From contig NC_135013.1 of assembly GCF_051020955.1 (NCBI RefSeq), forward strand, positions 39,431,087 to 39,495,086: a DNA stretch of 64,000 nucleotides, written 5' to 3'. Shown piece after piece: positions 1-12,590 of the stretch. The number at the start of each line of letters is the position of its first letter. The stretch's first letter is position 1. Source of the stretch: Megalopta genalis (Eukaryota; Arthropoda; Insecta; Hymenoptera; Halictidae). A model generated the notes under the pieces. The model saw nothing but the letters and a program-made list of their open reading frames with translations, made no database searches and was not told the DNA's origin. Both the position numbers and the translations under genes were made by a program.

Positions 1-393
1 TTTTACTTATTAGTATTTCTTACTTATTATTGTTTTATTATTATTATTCGTTCTCCAAATTTGATGGTTTCAGAATTTGAAAGACATCGACATTGTGTTG
101 ACAATAATTCTCTCCGTTTAACACGTGCTGCAAAAAACTGTTCTTTTTCTATAGCATCAACTCTTGGGGCACCTATTAAAACAGAATGAGTTTTGTACGA
201 AGACAATTATCGTATTACGGCAATTCTTACAATTTTTCTTTCATAAATGACTCAAGTTTTGTAGTAAATTAAACTTATGTAAAATAAAAAAAAAAACTTA
301 ACAAGAAAAATTCAATCGTGGATTAAATAGAAATACGTAAGCATTTTAAATACGTCACAGTTAACATGAAGAGACCAATAATTAAATATTATA
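1..393. other. A+T-rich non-coding sequence
   Basis: No open frame of note, no terminal repeats and no recognisable element. Only short A and T runs are seen. Confidence 0.6.
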
Positions 394-527
394 TTGATAT
401 TTCATATTTTTCCACTTAAACTATTTGTGATGTATTTTAGTTTCTTATTGATCAATCAAATTGATATTTCATATTTTTCCACTTAAACTATTTGTGATGT
501 ATTTTAGTTTCTTATTGATCAATCAGA
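394..527. repeat. Tandem duplication, 67 bp x 2
   Basis: Two head-to-tail copies (394-460 and 461-527) of a 67-bp unit beginning ttgatatttcatatttttcc are identical except for one A/G near the end. The near identity points to a recent slippage or unequal-exchange event. Confidence 0.9.
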
Positions 528-1379
528 TTGATAATTATTACTAGTCTAAAATCTACTAAAAATATATAACTTGTCTAATTGTCAGTCTATCTACAGTCTA
601 ATTGTACATTTTGAAACAATGGATGTTGATTTTGATGAACGTTTGACATTCCTCCACTAATATAATCAAGATAAAAAATAATAATATGTTGCAAGTATTA
701 AAAGGAAACTGATTCACATGAATCATTTCATAGAATGAAGAACTTCGATATTTTCAAATAACAAACACAAAAGAAATAACCGAAAGTACACAACATTGGT
801 ACAGAATTGACAATAAATGTAATTGCAAGACTTGAAATCATTTCCAGAATTGAGTTCGATTTATGTGACTTTTATGCGTGTACTATTCTTGTATATTACT
901 GCAGTGTGCCAGTTGCATAATGCGTAAAGTAACAAACGCTGAAACCATTGCAGCTATTCATATAACGTGGTCGAATGATTTTTACCGTTTAAGTCACAAG
1001 CACTCTACCTAGGAATTACAGGAATTATTTATACCCTCCAACGCTGAATGGTATAATGAGTTCTATTTGATGGTATCTGAATGTTGAACCGATGCAAGCA
1101 GGCCGTGAACAAGTGACCCTGTGGCCTATTCAGTTCTGCTTTGAGGTCACCGATTAACTCGAAATTGTCATCTTAATTCATTTTCCGTGCATGGGGGATC
1201 CGTAATTATACGAGGCAGATATTATTGTAAATGAACAAATGTTATCATAGAGTAGCACTTCTTTTTGTAAATTCAAGCTATATGGATAAACTTTGCTTAA
1301 TCATTTTCTTTCGCAGAATTAAATCGTGTAGAATTATAAATTATTTGTATAGAAAATAAATTTTGATTTGTAAGAGATT
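528..1379. other. A+T-rich non-coding sequence
   Basis: Nothing recognisable on either strand: no coding signature, no terminal inverted repeats, no tandem structure. Confidence 0.55.
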
Positions 1380-1640
1380 AATATCTAATTTAGTCTCAAT
1401 ATTTCCTTAAACAATTGGTGCAAAAAATGAAAATGTTGTCATAGAAATTTAATATTTAATTTATTCTTAAATATCAGGAGAATAAAAATGATAGAACAAA
1501 AATGTTCCCAAACATAAAAATTGAATATTTAATTAATTTTTAAATATTTCGCATCAAAAATAAAAATATTCTCACACCTAGAAATTGAACATTTAATTTA
1601 TTCTTGAATACCTGGCGTAAAAAATACAAATTTCCAATGA
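1380..1640. repeat. Degenerate A+T-rich tandem repeat
   Basis: Three to four diverged units of about 62-75 bp share the core 'aaattgaatatttaattta' followed by 'aaaaataaaaatgttctca'-like sequence (cores near 1444, 1519 and 1580). The spacing is irregular, so the array is old. Confidence 0.6.
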
Positions 1641-2699
1641 TTTTTTCATATATTCATTAATATATATACTCCAAGAAGTAACTAAAGTATACTTGATTTC
1701 ACAAATAAAATTGAATTTTATCGAACTTTATGTTCACCAAAGAATAATTTTCCTAGAAAAATTTGATTCGAATTTAAAAAAAGAAGATTACTTTACAATT
1801 TAAAAATACTTCAAGGAGTTCATTCAATCACCTTGAAACGACTATATTCAGACAAGGTTCAGATACTTAAAGCACTTCAGTTAAAAAGAATTATGAAGAG
1901 TGTACTAGACGAGATCCTGTCTGCAGATCGGTACGGTGTTCTTTCGAAAGTGATTGTACTGGATCCAATGCGGAAATATAGCTTTTTTTATAATTAACTT
2001 TGGCGAGATCGGTTGGTTGCATAACTGTTCGGATGCAGTCGATTTAATCTCTCCTAAAAAAAACGAATCGCGCGAGTAATCGTATATGGAACTACATAAT
2101 CCAATTTCATATTGACGTTATGTGACTCGCTATGAAGCTATAAATTGGGAAGACAATGCAAAAAGATGTCATTTTAATAGCAAATAAATTAGCGTTTCAA
2201 ATGTACTTCTCGCTGTCAAACGTAACACACGATAGAAAATTTTAAATAAACCAGATGCAAAAATATCCTTTTCTATTATAATGCAAATTCACGATGACTT
2301 GGTACAACCCGTGACGCAAGTACTGTAAAAACAGTCCAATCATATCCTACATGTAATTTTCTAAAACTTGTAATATACGATAAAACGTTAATAAAATTCT
2401 GTTATAAGAAATTTTTCAATCAATTATATATATATTTCTATTTTACAAAATTACCTCTGAAGATGTGAACTATATAATAATTAAATAAAATTCACACAGA
2501 GAGAGAGAGAGAGCTCCAGACATCCATTTACAAATGAAAGTTCTCATCATGATTTCACTTCCTTATTGAATATTTATTTTACTTCGTTATGAAAACAATA
2601 ATCCGCTTTAAATTCGCGAAGATGCACATGGTAATTAATAAACTGTTAACTAAGATATTCGGAAGTACTGCAATAATTACGATAATCATTTTAATTCGC
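1641..2699. other. Non-coding sequence
   Basis: No supported gene. A short (GA)n tract lies at 2499-2513. The rest is unstructured A+T-rich sequence. Confidence 0.5.
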
Positions 2700-3010
2700 T
2701 GGTTACGAGCATTATTTAATGTCGGGGAAATGACACGGAATTAGTGACGCGTGTTTATGTGGGCCCTCGTTTTATCCTTATTGGGGCCCATTGCTCCGGA
2801 GGCTCCCATTTAGGAGAGGTTGCGTTGCTGGCTTTCTTCGCGGCCTGGTATAATATACGAATCTAATTCCGAGTGCGATTTATGTGGATGAAAGTCACTG
2901 CACGTCCGAGGTGTCCATTCTGTGTATCAATTACGGTTCGTCGGTTAGGTTTGTCTGACTGCGTTTAGGAGCTTTATTTTCCTTTCCTTTTACACCGTTC
3001 AGTATACAGT
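2700..3010. other. GC-richer island without a visible exon
   Basis: Base composition shifts to GC-richer with several CpG. A pair of GGGCCC-type motifs lies near 2761-2790. No long open frame or splice-bounded exon is apparent. Such islands in insect A+T-rich DNA are often regulatory or untranslated sequence, but that is inference. Confidence 0.35.
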
Positions 3011-3282
3011 TAGCTCGGAATAGATCCAGTCTACAGAGCGAGGTAGTATTATTTGATTGTTTCCCAAGCAATTCTGGAAACAAACTTTACTCTTTGCACA
3101 CGTATAGTTTTCATTACATAGAGCAGGAATTGGTAAGTTTAAAAATATATTACAAAAGAAATAAATAAAAGAGAAGACGTTATTTCATGAATAAGCAGAA
3201 CATATTAAAATAGCAGCAATTTATAGCAATACATACCTTCAAGTTAATTGATGTAATAAAAGTAGCCGCTATTACAATTCAT

Positions 3283-3530
3283 CATTAATTTTGTACTATT
3301 TTACTGAAGAACTAAATACTGTCAACATTCTTGACAAAGATTTAACACCAGAACTACCAAAGTAATCAAAATTACTGCTTTCTGAATTTTCCTTTGACAG
3401 TTTTTGATATTATAAAAATGATTCTATAATATAAATTGTTGGATATATATATAAATCTCTTTATTCAAGCATATAGTATAATAGAAATCGTACGAATCCA
3501 ATTTTACCAATGTTATTGAACACTATACAA
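3283..3530 (+). repeat. Left arm of a 250-bp inverted duplication (partner 5122-5378)
   Basis: This arm reads, in reverse complement, as the segment ending at 5378. The shared landmarks are a 'ctgtcaacattcttgacaaagat' type block, then TTAACAC-AGAACT, then 'aaatctctttattcaagca', then 'ccaattttacca'. TTAA lies at 3342-3345. The outer 60 bp lie beyond the TTAA ends yet are also shared, so more than one short transposon was duplicated. Confidence 0.75.
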
Positions 3531-4158
3531 TCGCATAATTCTTGAAATCAACTGATGTCTATATCTATCTTCTTTCTTCAAAGTTTCTCCGAGGTTCAAA
3601 ATTAATACGTTTCCTTTTTCAGTAACTGTCGAATATTCAAATAATTATAAACTATATTAATTAACGATTTAACGACAAATAATTTAACGATTGACAGTTT
3701 GCTCTGCCCAATTGATTTGAAAATTTTGTATTAAATCAAACACGTATAAATCCATTCGTTGCTTTCTTTCTTTTTGTTAATTTATTCCTGTATGCGCTAA
3801 GTTGTCATTGTAATTGCAACACATACAAAGTATTACACCCTTTTATCTATCTTTAGCAATAATTTCTAACGAAACCTGATAACATTTACTATCAGTTACA
3901 ACATCACAGTTATAACATTTACTATCAGTGAGAGGTCACTATCTCACAAGAAAGTATACAAACATAAAAATTGAAGATACCAATCTGGCTGCAATTGTAA
4001 GTATCACGTACGAGCGCAGCACTTTTATAATGCTTGGCTATCGCAATTGATCTCGTACATAAAGCGTAGAACACTTTCGTTCGAGTTTTATATGTCGAAA
4101 TTACGCCGTTTTTCTCCGCAAAAATTTTGTAATAATTCTGTCATTGGAGCGGTTTCAC
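3531..4158. other. Non-coding sequence between inverted arms
   Basis: A+T-rich. A short local duplication, 'taacatttactatcagt', occurs twice near 3880-3930. No gene is supported. Confidence 0.5.
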
Positions 4159-4377
4159 TTAATACTGAACCTACCGAGCAATTAAAACGACAGATGTGCA
4201 TCGTCCGATGAAGTGAAAACATCGAAATTACTTAAATTTTATGCAATTTAAGTAATGCAATTTAAGTAGTGCAGCTTAAGTAATGCAACTTATCGGACGC
4301 GCGCGAAAGCGTCTTTATAATTTTTATCACTTTAAAATATCATATCGGTCGTTCGACCGTGATAGGTTTAGTATTAA
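4159..4377. mobile_element. TTAA-flanked short element (piggyBac-type MITE)
   Basis: A 211-bp body (4163-4373) is flanked by TTAA on both sides (4159-4162, 4374-4377). The ends are inverted: TACTGAACCTACC on the left and, reading in from the right, TACTAAACCTATC. A TTAA target duplication with short inverted ends is the hallmark of piggyBac-type insertions. The body has no coding capacity, so movement would need a transposase from elsewhere. Confidence 0.7.
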
Positions 4378-5101
4378 GTTGGAGAGTTTGATTAAATTTT
4401 AATGAAATATTTTCGAATTGCAATAGAAAGTGTTTGCTCTAGATACGCAGCAGTTCCTTCACCCCGATGGACGAGCTTCGCCGTTCAAAACAGCGCAAAA
4501 ATGGCCGATTGTTGTTCCGCTGCCACCGCTGCCGTTCAAAACTACGATGACTCATTCCCGACCTACGATCACGATCGATAATCGTTTCCTCGATTTCCTG
4601 CTACACTTTCCTACCTTTCGAAACTAGAGCAAGTCCCACGATTTACAATCGCGGTTTCCATTTCACAAAAAGAAACGATCCATTATGCAGTTGGTAACGA
4701 GAAAAGATCTATCTGCGGCTGACTCGGCGGAACTATGTCGCTTTTACTGAATCCTGCATTCGAGGTCGATCATTTTCGCAGCGGAGTGTCGTTTTCTAGA
4801 CATTCGTTTACTTCTTAGTCTAGAAACGGGCGTGGATTCTTCATCCCATAGAATTCCAATTTTTCGGAGAACCAATGCAAATTATTTGTTCGAAGGCTTT
4901 CTCTTCTGATTACGAATGATTTTAAATGATACAGACGATGCTAATGTTCAAAAGATGCTAAAAAACGAAACACTTTAATTTCTCTTAAGAAACTAAACTT
5001 CATTTTTGGAGCAATGTTTTATTTTCTATGCGAGTGAAAATTTTCTTTTGACGAGTGAAAACGAGTTCAAAAATTAATTTACATTTCTGAAATGACTGCA
5101 A
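4378..5101. other. Non-coding sequence
   Basis: An open frame of 65 codons at 4430-4627 has no protein-like features and no splice context, and I do not accept it as a gene. Nothing else is seen. Confidence 0.45.
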
Positions 5102-5378
5102 TTAACACTAGAACTGCGCCACCAATGTATATTGTTTAATAATAATGGTAAAATTGGATGTATCTAATCATCGTACGATTTCTATTATACTACATGCTTG
5201 AATAAAGAGATTTATCCAACAATTTATATCATAGAAATATTTTTGTAATATCAAGAATTGTCAAAGAAGAGTTCAGGGAGCAGTCATTTTGTCCACTTTC
5301 GTAGTTCGAGTGTTAAATCTTTGTCAAAAATGTTGACAGTATTAGTTCTCCTCTAAAATGGTACAATATTAATAATGA
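5102..5378 (-). mobile_element. TTAA-flanked short element within the right arm of the inverted duplication
   Basis: TTAA at 5102-5105 and 5313-5316 bounds a 207-bp body with inverted ends (CACTAGAACT left; CACTCGAACTACG reading in from the right). The element and its right flank to 5378 match 3283-3530 in inverse orientation. It looks like a non-autonomous piggyBac-type insertion with a decayed sister copy 1.6 kb away. No coding capacity. Confidence 0.65.
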
Positions 5379-5994
5379 ATCAAAACACAGAAATAACGAC
5401 TGTTTTTATTCAACAAAAACAATTAAATGATCAGAGCTGACTATACAAGCCGTATTCCGCATCTATCGACTTTTACCTTCCATTTACATGAAGTTCTTGT
5501 AATAATTGCATCGAATTGTAAATCCATGTCACGTTTCGGAAAACGCCTCACAAATCAGAGACTTAATGGCAGTGAGTCACCGGTAGCCAGACCGACAAAA
5601 AATGGCAGGAACTTTTATCGAATTCTTTCGCGTTGTGAAACGATCGCGGCGAGCGTTGCGTTCACGTTAATCATCCGGTAAACGTGAAGCGAGTAACGCA
5701 GCGTTATCATTATGCAAGTAAAAACAGCGACAACCGTAATTGCGCGATTATTGCTGGAATTTGAGTTTCAGATGGTAGGTGTGTCGTGCAAGTTGCGGAC
5801 CTTGCGGATTTTGCGTACCGCGTTGGTGTCGTTTCATTTGTAATTCCTAGAATTAAGGCTTCAGTTTGATTGCTAAATTAGAATTGCAATTTCTTTGACA
5901 GCGCGGCTGATATTGTTGCGTCATTTTTTACTTTCGTGCATTTTTATATAAAATTTCATATAGCGTTTCTGTTATTAATTCTCTATAATTTTCT
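5379..5994. other. Non-coding sequence
   Basis: An 84-codon open frame at 5427-5681 lies in GC-richer sequence but shows no family features. No gene is claimed. Confidence 0.4.
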
Positions 5995-6291
5995 TTAACC
6001 CGATAGATAACCTACGTCGCAGAGGCGCCTGCGAAGACTGTTGATTTTTGTTAATTTTTCATAGAGGTCTAGTGATTTAAGTTTAAAATTACTTAAAATA
6101 TAAAAAAATATAATATAAATGCATTTTATTTGTACAATAATGCCAAACCTTTAAAATGACTAGATTAACTTAAATAAATATCCATTGTTAATATAAAATT
6201 GACGCCTTAGAAAAGCATGCGCCTCTGAAGCGTATGGTTATCTTTTACGTACGTTGTCATATGGTTATCTTTCTAGGGTTTCTAGGGTTAA
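5995..6291. mobile_element. piggyBac (IFP2-like) miniature element
   Basis: A 289-bp body (5999-6287) sits between TTAA sites at 5995-5998 and 6288-6291. Read inward from the right it has CCCTAGAAA twice, then GATAACCATATGACAACGTACG, then a second GATAACCATACG block, closely following the right end of the classical moth piggyBac (CCCTAGAAAGATA, a spacer with ACGTACG, then an internal repeat ending near ATTGACGC). The left end is CCCGATAGATAACC. Inverted sub-terminal blocks CAGAGGCGC occur on both sides. There is no transposase, so it is a non-autonomous derivative. Confidence 0.75.
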
Positions 6292-6990
6292 AAATCAGAT
6301 TCGTAATTCCGTACATTCTTATGTAAACATTGTGTGACACGAATTGCTTTTAATTTTCTATAAGATTGTACCTATCATATGTGAATCGTAATTCACAAAT
6401 TCACATTTTTGTGAATTTTTTAATAAAAATCTGACGAAGGAAAGAATTTCTTGCATCAGCTATTAATTGCTGCCAATATGAACATTGCATTGCATTTAAA
6501 AAACTTGCGTATACCATAAATGCATAAAAATCAGCAGTATACTTATTGATAACGTTTCAAAACGAAACAGCTTCGAAAGATGTTGTATTTATTACTCTCG
6601 TTTGGAGAGAATTAATGTGTGCTAACTTAGCAAGTTACATCATGTTCTTGAAGATTAAACGGTATACATTTCGTGCAGTTTAATCAAACAACTATAAGCT
6701 TGTAAAGGAATTACAATGAAATGTGTTACACACGTGTTAATTACTCTGTTTCCTTAATTTTTGTCGACCAAGTGTATGCTTTTTATCAAATATTTACTCG
6801 CTTTGGCTTATACACATACCTCCTTTCAGAAATACTAAAGAAGCATAAGTTATGTAATATCATTAACCAATTAGCTGTTGCAATCTCGTCGAAACGTGTG
6901 TAAATTACTGTAATTATACCGTATATGTTTTATTTAAATACTACAATTTTATAAAATCTATGATTTAATAAAGAACATCAAAGTATAAAC
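6292..6990. other. Non-coding sequence
   Basis: A+T-rich. A half-copy of the 'gcataaaaatcagcagt' end of another dispersed element (see 53486-53682) lies at about 6515-6541. No gene is seen. Confidence 0.5.
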
Positions 6991-7211
6991 TACAAAGTAA
7001 ATTCTTCTGAATTTTCCTTCAACTTGTAAACAAAAATGGACAATTTGAGAAGAGGAGCCTCGAGCCCCTTATTTGAGCCTCGCGGCTTATTTTTATAGTT
7101 GCCGATTGTCAACAATTATAAAAACGAGGTGCAAGGCTCGAATGATCGAATCTCCTTTTCCCAAAATTGTCCATTTTTGATTGCAAGCTGAAGGAAAATT
7201 AATTTACTGTA
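6991..7211. mobile_element. TA-flanked foldback element, family 1, copy A
   Basis: The element runs from TA at 6991 to TA at 7210-7211. Its two halves are inverted: 'caacttgtaaacaaaaatgg' on the left against 'ccatttttgattgcaagctg' on the right, around a core 'ttgtcaacaattataaaaac'. Five further copies occur at 24122, 25961, 35202, 35401 and 47518. The TA duplication and CAGTAAATT ends fit a non-autonomous Tc1/mariner-type element. No coding capacity. Confidence 0.8.
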
Positions 7212-7635
7212 TCCTTCTTAACTAGTTAGATGTCTGTAACGTGAATTCTCGTTACGAGGAAATGGCAACATTTTGTGTTATAACGAATATATTCATCAAA
7301 AACAGCTAACTGGTTAAATATCAGCTTCCTTCGGATATCATCATACTTCTGAGTGAGGATGCACTTAAGATAGAAATGCAAACACAATCTGCAGCGAATA
7401 GAAATAGCGTCTGAAACAATCGATCGGATCGAATACTTAACTAGGCGTGTGCGCGTACATTCGTTAAAGAAAACTAATTATTCGGATCCAAACAGCTTGT
7501 TTAATCGAGTGAACAATTTGAATTTGCCCGCAAATCCCTCGCAATTCAAAGCATCGCTCTAGCCTAAAATTTCCGAATGCATAATCGCCTGCTCAGAATT
7601 GTCCCAGTTTGCTCCATCCAGCATAAGTGACATAC
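7212..7635. other. Non-coding sequence
   Basis: Nothing recognisable. Confidence 0.45.
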
Positions 7636-8640
7636 TTGTGGACGGGGGTGTACGTTCCGCACACATCGTCGCTTCTATCTGCGAGCGATTAATAAAACAG
7701 ACGGCACGATACACCTTTCCCAAGATAATTCCCTTCCTTGACACAGTTAGTAGCAGCAAACTTCATCCCGGCTTATTGTGACAGCCGATCAATTATCAAT
7801 TAAACCGCGTGGCCGTCCCGCGACGGCGACGCAGCGCAGCACCGACGTTTAATAATCCTCTAATAAGACCTCGATTCGGTGACGTCCGACGATTGGACCT
7901 TGCGCGATTTAAATATCCGCGACGATAGTGGGTGTCGTTCGGCGAGTACATCTCCGCGAACAGGTGCCATTTAAATTTCAATCTGTTCGGTGGGCGCTGC
8001 TTAAACTTTCATCCCGCCAGTGGGCGCCATTTAAATTTCAATTTCGTCGGTGGGTGGTCCGCTTTCATCACTGCCGACAGGCAGTCGTTTCGAACGGCCA
8101 TTTTGTTCATTTTGAGCCTGATTCGGCGAGGATGTACCATCGACTCTCGAACATCATCGTTTACCGGATCGGCGAATCATCGATGAAATTGCTCCCGATC
8201 GATCTACCGATTTCTTCGCGATGGTTCCGTGTTCTGAAACATTCCGATCTACTGGTAATACGAAGAAACTTGTGGTCACATTGTAACTACCATGAACTTG
8301 CGTTCAATAAGAAAATAATTACTCGGCCGAGGATGATCGTGCATTTGTACAGCGCCACGAATATGAGAAACGTACAAAAGGTACAATGCAATTTTTACTT
8401 CGATGACAATACGTTGCATTCTGAAGCAGCGACTTATCTTCTACCCTGATTGGCTTTTGCAAATTGTGCTGGGCACAATTTCTTTCTTTCGAGCGGGAAT
8501 TACATTCTGTTCTCTCTCGCGTTAGCAATATTTACTCATTCAAATGAATGCAGTCGCACAATAAATGTTATCCTTTCTCTTCTAAGAGATTATTACAATC
8601 GAAGAGATCGTTGTCACTGTGAAGATAATACGACACGGAG
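7636..8640. other. GC-richer island with open but unsupported frames
   Basis: The island has many CpG. Several overlapping frames on both strands stay open, the longest being 7928-8449 (+, 173 codons), but its translation is built over the 30-bp repeat at 7936-8085 and shows no domain. I treat the region as non-coding or untranslated. Confidence 0.4.
7936..8085. repeat. Degenerate 30-bp tandem repeat in a GC-rich island
   Basis: Units start near 7968, 7998 and 8028 with the core 'ggtgggcgccatttaaattt'. Weaker units flank them at about 7938 and 8058. The period is 30 bp. Confidence 0.65.
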
Positions 8641-8990
8641 TTAATTAATTAAAACCGCTCCTTTTTCCATTTCCTATAGAGAATTTGTAAAAATGAACGA
8701 AAACAGATTCACATACTGTAGCATATTACATAAAAAAAGTAACGTTCATCATATTCTTATCACATTAAAATTTACACAATAGTTCTATTATATATCTACA
8801 AATGTCTTGCAAATGTTATTATGTAAAAATGTATCGATTACATTAAGTTCAATATCACACTTTTAAGAAAAGCTATAAACCATAAAGCAAGTTAAAATTC
8901 TATTCAGTAATGTATGAACTTATAAAACAGTTTACTCGCGATAATATCATTCGAAGGATTAAATAACGATCAATTTAGCAAACAGTCGGC
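8641..8990. other. A+T-rich non-coding sequence
   Basis: Nothing recognisable. Confidence 0.5.
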
Positions 8991-9880
8991 TTAAATGTCC
9001 ATCCAATGGACAGATCGTTATGCACAATTGCGAAAAACAAATTTCCAAAGATCGACGCCAAGAATTCCTCCAACAGAGAAGTGTCTGCAAAGAAAGAACA
9101 GCATTCGAAAAATTCGATTACAAGCGGCGTTCCTTGGAGCACGCAAATTCATCGCCGCGATCACGTTAAATAAGCCATTCGCGAGCATCCATACTGCTGT
9201 TACGACCCTAAATTCTAGGAAGGGATCGGCGGTTCGATCTGGGCCTCACAATTAGCGCGCCAGAAATAGCAGCGTACCCGGGCGGTTCAGAGAAATTGCG
9301 TTCAATCAGTGCTCCGCGATTGCAGAGTGCAAGACGAGTGTCTATTTCCCGATGGGTGCATTCGAATCGCAGAATCGATCGGATCCGATCCGATTCGATT
9401 TGAACGGGGGAGCAGCCTTGGGAGCCTCCTTCGAATTTCCTCTCGATCCGAGCGACCCGATCCATCGGTCAATCGCACCGTGGCGTATCGCGATCGATTC
9501 CACGAAGATCGTAGATAAGCATCGACGGCGCCGCGAATGCGTCTGTTGCCTGCAAACGACGCGTATAAGGATCTGTAACGTGCACGCGTGACGGATCGTG
9601 CGTGCAATAAGAAAAGCCACGGCCGTATTACGCCGGTCTGCCACGGATCCTGGTTCTTTGTGAGCGCAACGTGCGTCATGAGATTCTTTTTCATTCGCCA
9701 CGCGTACCCCGTTGTGCTCTGTCTTCCCCTTTCTTCGCTAGCTTGTCCCGTCTCTACTTCGGAATTCTCTCTCGCTACGACGCACAACAGTCTAAACGGT
9801 AGATCTAGGTGGCCAAAATTCAGTTTTACGAATACCGAAGGCGATATATTTTTATCGATATCTGAATGTTTGAGAAACAA
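8991..9880. other. GC-rich island, no convincing exon
   Basis: CpG-dense sequence with dense GATC/CGATC motifs around 9360-9500. Open frames overlap on both strands (for example 9302-9880, -, 192 codons), which is expected by chance in such composition. None has a recognisable motif or good splice borders. A regulatory or untranslated role is possible. Confidence 0.4.
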
Positions 9881-9940
9881 TGGCCTAAATCTTTCTTTTC
9901 TTATACACTTATAAATTTATATTTAATATATTCGAATTTA

Positions 9941-10060
9941 ATTTAGTTTAACTTATTTCAATTTAATTTAATTTAGTTTAACTTATTTCAATTTAATTTA
10001 ATTTAAGCTAATTTATTTCAATTTAATTTATTTTCATTAAATTTAACTGAATTTAATTTA
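9941..10060. repeat. 30-bp A+T-rich tandem repeat
   Basis: The unit atttagtttaacttatttca plus atttaattta repeats with a 30-bp period at 9941, 9971 and 10001, followed by a degraded copy. A similar aatttaattta-rich patch lies at 11310-11410. Confidence 0.75.
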
Positions 10061-12590
10061 TTTAATTGATGTAAACAATCTGTTACATTACATATGTAAT
10101 TATAATTATATGTAATTATATATGTATACAACGAGATCCTTACGATGACGATAATGTGGTAATTATTCTATATTATTATTAAAATTTTCTTAGTCAAATG
10201 TCAGGAATTCTTATGTGATTTGCTAGCTTTAACACTAAACGTACCGAGCTTTGAAAGTGATATAAGTTTGTCTCATCTTAAAAAGATTACAAGATTGAGG
10301 ATATTAGACTTTTAGTCACTTTTATTATAATATTTGCTTCGATCAGAAAATGTAGTCAAAGCATCTTTCTTATTTTAATAATCCCAAAGTATCAAATTGA
10401 GGAAAGAAAGATCGTTTGACTCGAGATAGTAAATTTACTATCAAGGAAACTGCAGTTTCTTGCTCAATATTGTGTTATCGAACCGATCATATCGAAGTTT
10501 GATAAGTGTGAATGCGATTGCGAGAATGTTATATAACAATTCAGCGATTTTTATTGTACAGTGTATTTTGTATTTCTTCTGTGTAATTATACATTTCTAT
10601 TTTCACGTTTCTACAGTGTTTTATTACGTTTTCACATCATGTTCCTACATGTATATTTCATATATTATAAAACATTGTAAACAGTAACAATTATATATGA
10701 TGATATTTTATCAAAAAATGTAAATTCAAAGATATGTAGAATTTTGACCATCTAAATCTACCAGTTAGACTACTATTATGCGACTATCGTCTAGCCTCGA
10801 TCCTTCTTTCTCGCATTTCACGTCACCCTTTCCCGTGTCTTATTTCTGTGAACCCTTCCCTGGAACAAGATCGATCTCCTTGCTGCCCTTTTTCCAACGG
10901 AACATCACACAATGGTCAAAAACGCGATTCTGCCTACGGAAAAGGCTTTTTGTCGTCATATTATGTATGTATTTCCCTTAATATGAATATATTTACATAT
11001 ATTAACACTCTGTCATACCTTGGCAAGTATATTCTTCGCGATACAATATGTTGCGATTTCTTCGTCACTAGTATACTCGTCAAAAACAGCTTAAGAATGA
11101 TATATGATATTTTTCATTAAATTATATATTTTTCAAAACTGTTGTATTTGAACAAAATATGAAGAAACTCAAACATACGTGTACCTACAGTATAATTAGA
11201 GTAACTTACACACTTTTCAAAGAGATTGCAACAGCTATGCATCTAGTTAAGTCGATTAATCTTCGTTAAGAATGCGTCTTGTTAACCTTCTCCTATCGTC
11301 AATATATTTTAATTTAATTTAATTTATTTCAATTCAATTTATTTTAATTTATTTTAACTTAATTTAATTTATTTAATTGATTGATAAATTCAATTTATTT
11401 ATTTAATTGATAAATTTTCTGTTTCCTTTAAGAAATCATCATAATCGAAGAAATTCTAATTATTGTAACAGCCTATTGTACCTATTTATTTCTTACATGT
11501 GTTTAATAATTTTTGTATACAAACCTGAGAGAATAGAAATTTAACAGTTAGTCTAAAAAGCTTAATCTACAATATCAATACATCTATAAATCGAAATACA
11601 AGAAATTCGTATAAAAAAAATTCACCCGTTCGAATGACGATTTTCGATGACGAAGGTGTGAATATATGACAGTTTTTTCGAGCGTGAATGACATTATGTT
11701 GGTGGTATAAAGAGATCCGGCATTTCATATACAATAACCTAATATTTCTCATGTTACGAGCTCCATGGGATGAAGCGAGGAAGACGCTAACGAGATGTAC
11801 ACCCATAAATCTCTATATAACCAATCATGATGCTCTATTGACTATAGAACCAGAATACAAGGCATTAGAGTACTACATGCTTCTAAGTAAATAGGTCAAC
11901 AATTTTTTCAATTACGATTTTATTTACGAGGTATTTAAATAAGATTAAACATCTAGATCGGTATTTTGATAACTCCAGTTTTTAATAAATAACTGAAGAA
12001 TGCAATAGATCTCGATGAAGACCAACAGTGACAACGAGAAATACCTAAATGAGATCGTAAATGACACATATTGCATAATTCACGATTGAAAACGGTGTTA
12101 TAAAAATAATTTCATAAATTTTATTGGATAGCAATGATACAATTTGAATAACATTTCTCATAATTGTATTCGGTGTAATAATTATTCAATACGTTTTCTA
12201 GGATTTTTTATATGTCGGCAAATATAGCTTATTATTAATTAATTTCTCAGTAATTTAAATGATTAATTAAATTGTCAGTAAAACGTAACTTTATACTTGA
12301 ACCAAATAACACTTAAAATGTTTAAAAATCTTCAACCATCGTGATTAATCAGCTGATTCTATGGATCTACAATAAAAATAAGTAAATCGAACTTAAAACT
12401 AAAAGATCAACCTTAAGATTAAAAGAATTTCAGAATATAGATCAAGATTATTAAAGGAAAAATGAATTTTCTATTCGTATTCTATTCCTCGCAAATGTAG
12501 ATCATTTCCATTTTGCACGAATATCCACAGTCATGATCATTCGTATACCCTCGTCCACAGCATTCTTATTCACGAAAGAGATAATCGCAG
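10061..12590. other. Long A+T-rich non-coding stretch
   Basis: No gene is supported; open frames are at most 90 codons and lack features. At 10229-10232 a TTAA is followed by CACTAAACGTACCGAGC, which matches the terminus of the TTAA element at 4159. No matching right end was found, so it is probably a solo end. Confidence 0.45.

Noticed and set aside
7928..8449. 173-codon open frame on the + strand
   Set aside because: It runs over a 30-bp tandem repeat in a GC-rich island, has no recognisable motif or splice border, and overlaps other open frames.
9302..9880. 192-codon open frame on the - strand
   Set aside because: Frames are open on both strands in the same CpG-rich segment, as expected from composition. 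The translation is low in structure and shows no family feature.
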